From: Anaerolineae bacterium
GTDB lineage: Bacteria; Chloroflexota; Anaerolineae; Aggregatilineales; Phototrophicaceae
Length of the DNA: 5,381 bases
Reading direction: 5' to 3'
Assembly (NCBI GenBank): GCA_025454675.1
Contig: JALONZ010000187.1
Span: forward strand, 1 to 5,381
How positions within the stretch are numbered: position 1 is the stretch's first letter; every line of letters begins with the position of its first letter. Shown here piece by piece: positions 4,422 through 5,381 of the stretch. Position numbers and translations under genes: made by a program. A model generated the notes under the pieces. It worked only from the letters and a program-made list of their open reading frames with translations. It searched no databases and was not told where the DNA came from.

Positions 4422-5381
4422 TCAGTCTGCTTTTTCTGGTAAACCTATCAATGCCTGCGCGACTGTCTTAAATTGGGGTTTGCCGAATAAATCTTGATGT
4501 TCAACATGAGTCGGTTCTGGTAAATCTAGGGTTTGATTGAATTTTTTATCAACACCCAAAAAGATAAGGCGTTGGCGCTTTTGGGCATTGCCATAGTGTG
4601 CGGAATTGAGAACACCATACGTTACATGATAACCCATATCGCTCATTTCGGCTAAAATCGCATCCAATAACCGACCTTTATCAATCCCTTTCAGATTAGA
4701 AACATTTTCCATCATGAATAATGGCGGATTGATTTCTTTGACCGCCCGCAAAAATTCAAAAATCAATTCACCACGCGGGTCATGTTGACCCTTCTGCTTC
4801 CCTGCTTGGCTAAACGATTGGCACGGGGGTCCGCCATATACCAGTGTGATGTCGTGAGGCTGAATGTGACAATCATCCAATAACGATTTTACAGATACCT
4901 GCCGAATATCTTGTTGATAGATGCGAAATGACTCGCCAAAATAACCGCGCAGGGTATCGCAACGGTCTTTTTCGATTTCTACACAAGCCACAGTCTTGAA
5001 ATGGCTATTATCAGATGTGCAAACATGCTGATTGGCTATTTCTAATCCGCCTGCCCCGCTAAATAAACTCAGTGTGTGAAATTGCATTTGTTGAGGATTT
5101 TGACTTTTTGCAAAATGGAGCAATTGCCTAAATAGTGCTTCGCCAAGTTCAATCGGCACAGCATCCCCAATTTGGCGCTGAACACTGGTCAAACTTCCCT
5201 TAAATTCAAGGTCATCCGGAAACCCCTGCAAGCGTGCCGCTTCTCTGGGGGTGATTAAGCGGTCATAAAAGGGATGCACAAATTTATTATAGATATACCC
5301 TGTCACTGTCAATGATGGCTGGTCGGGATTGAGGCGTATCATGCGTAAATTGGGTCCGCCCTGCCGATTGGGGTCTTCTTT
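4422..5381 (-). CDS. C5-cytosine DNA methyltransferase, circularly permuted motif order (5'-partial)
   Basis: The frame is open to the right window edge, so the N-terminus is missing; an ATG at 5340-5342 is in frame, but 13 sense codons precede it. Numbering from that Met, residues 2-75 are the normally C-terminal part of a C5 methyltransferase: motif IX region RLNPDQPSLTVTG (3-15), REAARLQGFPDD (33-44) and motif X RQIGDAVP (56-63, with Asp in place of the usual Asn). A short linker (76-85) leads to motif I TLSLFSGAGG (90-99), motif II around VEIEKDRC, motif IV GGPPCQSFS with catalytic Cys174, motif VI MENVSN with Glu212, and motif VIII QKRQR (254-258). The protein stops at 306, where the target recognition domain would normally start. 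SAM-dependent methylation of cytosine C5 in a specific site is expected. It is more AT-rich than its neighbours, suggesting acquisition. A tandem fusion with a truncated second enzyme is the alternative. Confidence 0.9.
   Translation of the reverse strand, partial: KEDPNRQGGPNLRMIRLNPDQPSLTVTGYIYNKFVHPFYDRLITPREAARLQGFPDDLEFKGSLTSVQRQIGDAVPIELGEALFRQLLHFAKSQNPQQMQFHTLSLFSGAGGLEIANQHVCTSDNSHFKTVACVEIEKDRCDTLRGYFGESFRIYQQDIRQVSVKSLLDDCHIQPHDITLVYGGPPCQSFSQAGKQKGQHDPRGELIFEFLRAVKEINPPLFMMENVSNLKGIDKGRLLDAILAEMSDMGYHVTYGVLNSAHYGNAQKRQRLIFLGVDKKFNQTLDLPEPTHVEHQDLFGKPQFKTVAQALIGLPEKAD

Noticed and set aside
5085..5087. Internal ATG before motif I as the real start of a separate, ordinary DNA methyltransferase
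   Set aside because: There is no ribosome binding site before it, the upstream frame is open and encodes conserved motifs IX-X, and the protein would lack a target recognition domain and motifs IX-X downstream.
1..5381. CRISPR array, tRNA or rRNA genes
   Set aside because: No regularly spaced direct repeats, no cloverleaf with the TTC-loop signature and no rRNA-like conserved stretches were seen.

Overview
The window carries six protein-coding genes in two convergent blocks, separated and partly interrupted by palindromic repeat elements. Base composition is mixed (roughly half G+C, with a clearly more AT-rich gene at the right edge). Dense GC-rich palindromic repeats, a LacI-family regulator, extended -10 promoters and no sign of a phage or plasmid backbone would fit a chromosomal accessory region of a free-living bacterium. 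The style of the repeats resembles Chloroflexota (Anaerolineae-like) genomes, but that assignment is an inference from general impression and is not proven by any marker here.

Plus-strand block (98-2559). A promoter with an extended -10 (127-135) and a cre-like LacI-family operator (145-160) lead into a 333-residue LacI/GalR-type regulator (186-1187). Its 3' end overlaps by 14 nt the GTG start of a complete tyrosine recombinase (1174-2277) with the full R-K-H-R-H-Y catalytic set. After the recombinase, a second promoter with the same 9-nt extended -10 drives an 82-residue acidic protein of unknown function (2311-2559), antitoxin-like in size and composition but without a toxin partner. The layout suggests that the recombinase is co-transcribed with, and perhaps controlled by, the ligand-responsive repressor.

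Minus-strand block (right to left, 5381 to 2774). At the right edge is a C5-cytosine DNA methyltransferase, open at the window edge. Its motifs run in permuted order: motifs IX-X come first, followed by I-VIII, and the protein ends where the target recognition domain would normally begin. Next, 35 nt downstream, comes a dienelactone hydrolase-family alpha/beta hydrolase with an intact Cys-Asp-His triad. This overlaps by ATGA a class I SAM-dependent methyltransferase. The latter contains an in-frame insertion of about 38 residues encoded by a two-hairpin palindromic element whose arms are G-quadruplex-type G/C runs.

Non-coding structure. A MITE-like element at 1-97 has 23-bp imperfect terminal inverted repeats around a perfect 28-bp palindrome. 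The convergent intergenic region at 2560-2773 holds a chain of five hairpins, two of which are inverted copies of one another differing only by a compensatory base-pair swap. The permuted DNA methyltransferase and the palindrome inserted in a coding frame are the most notable observations.
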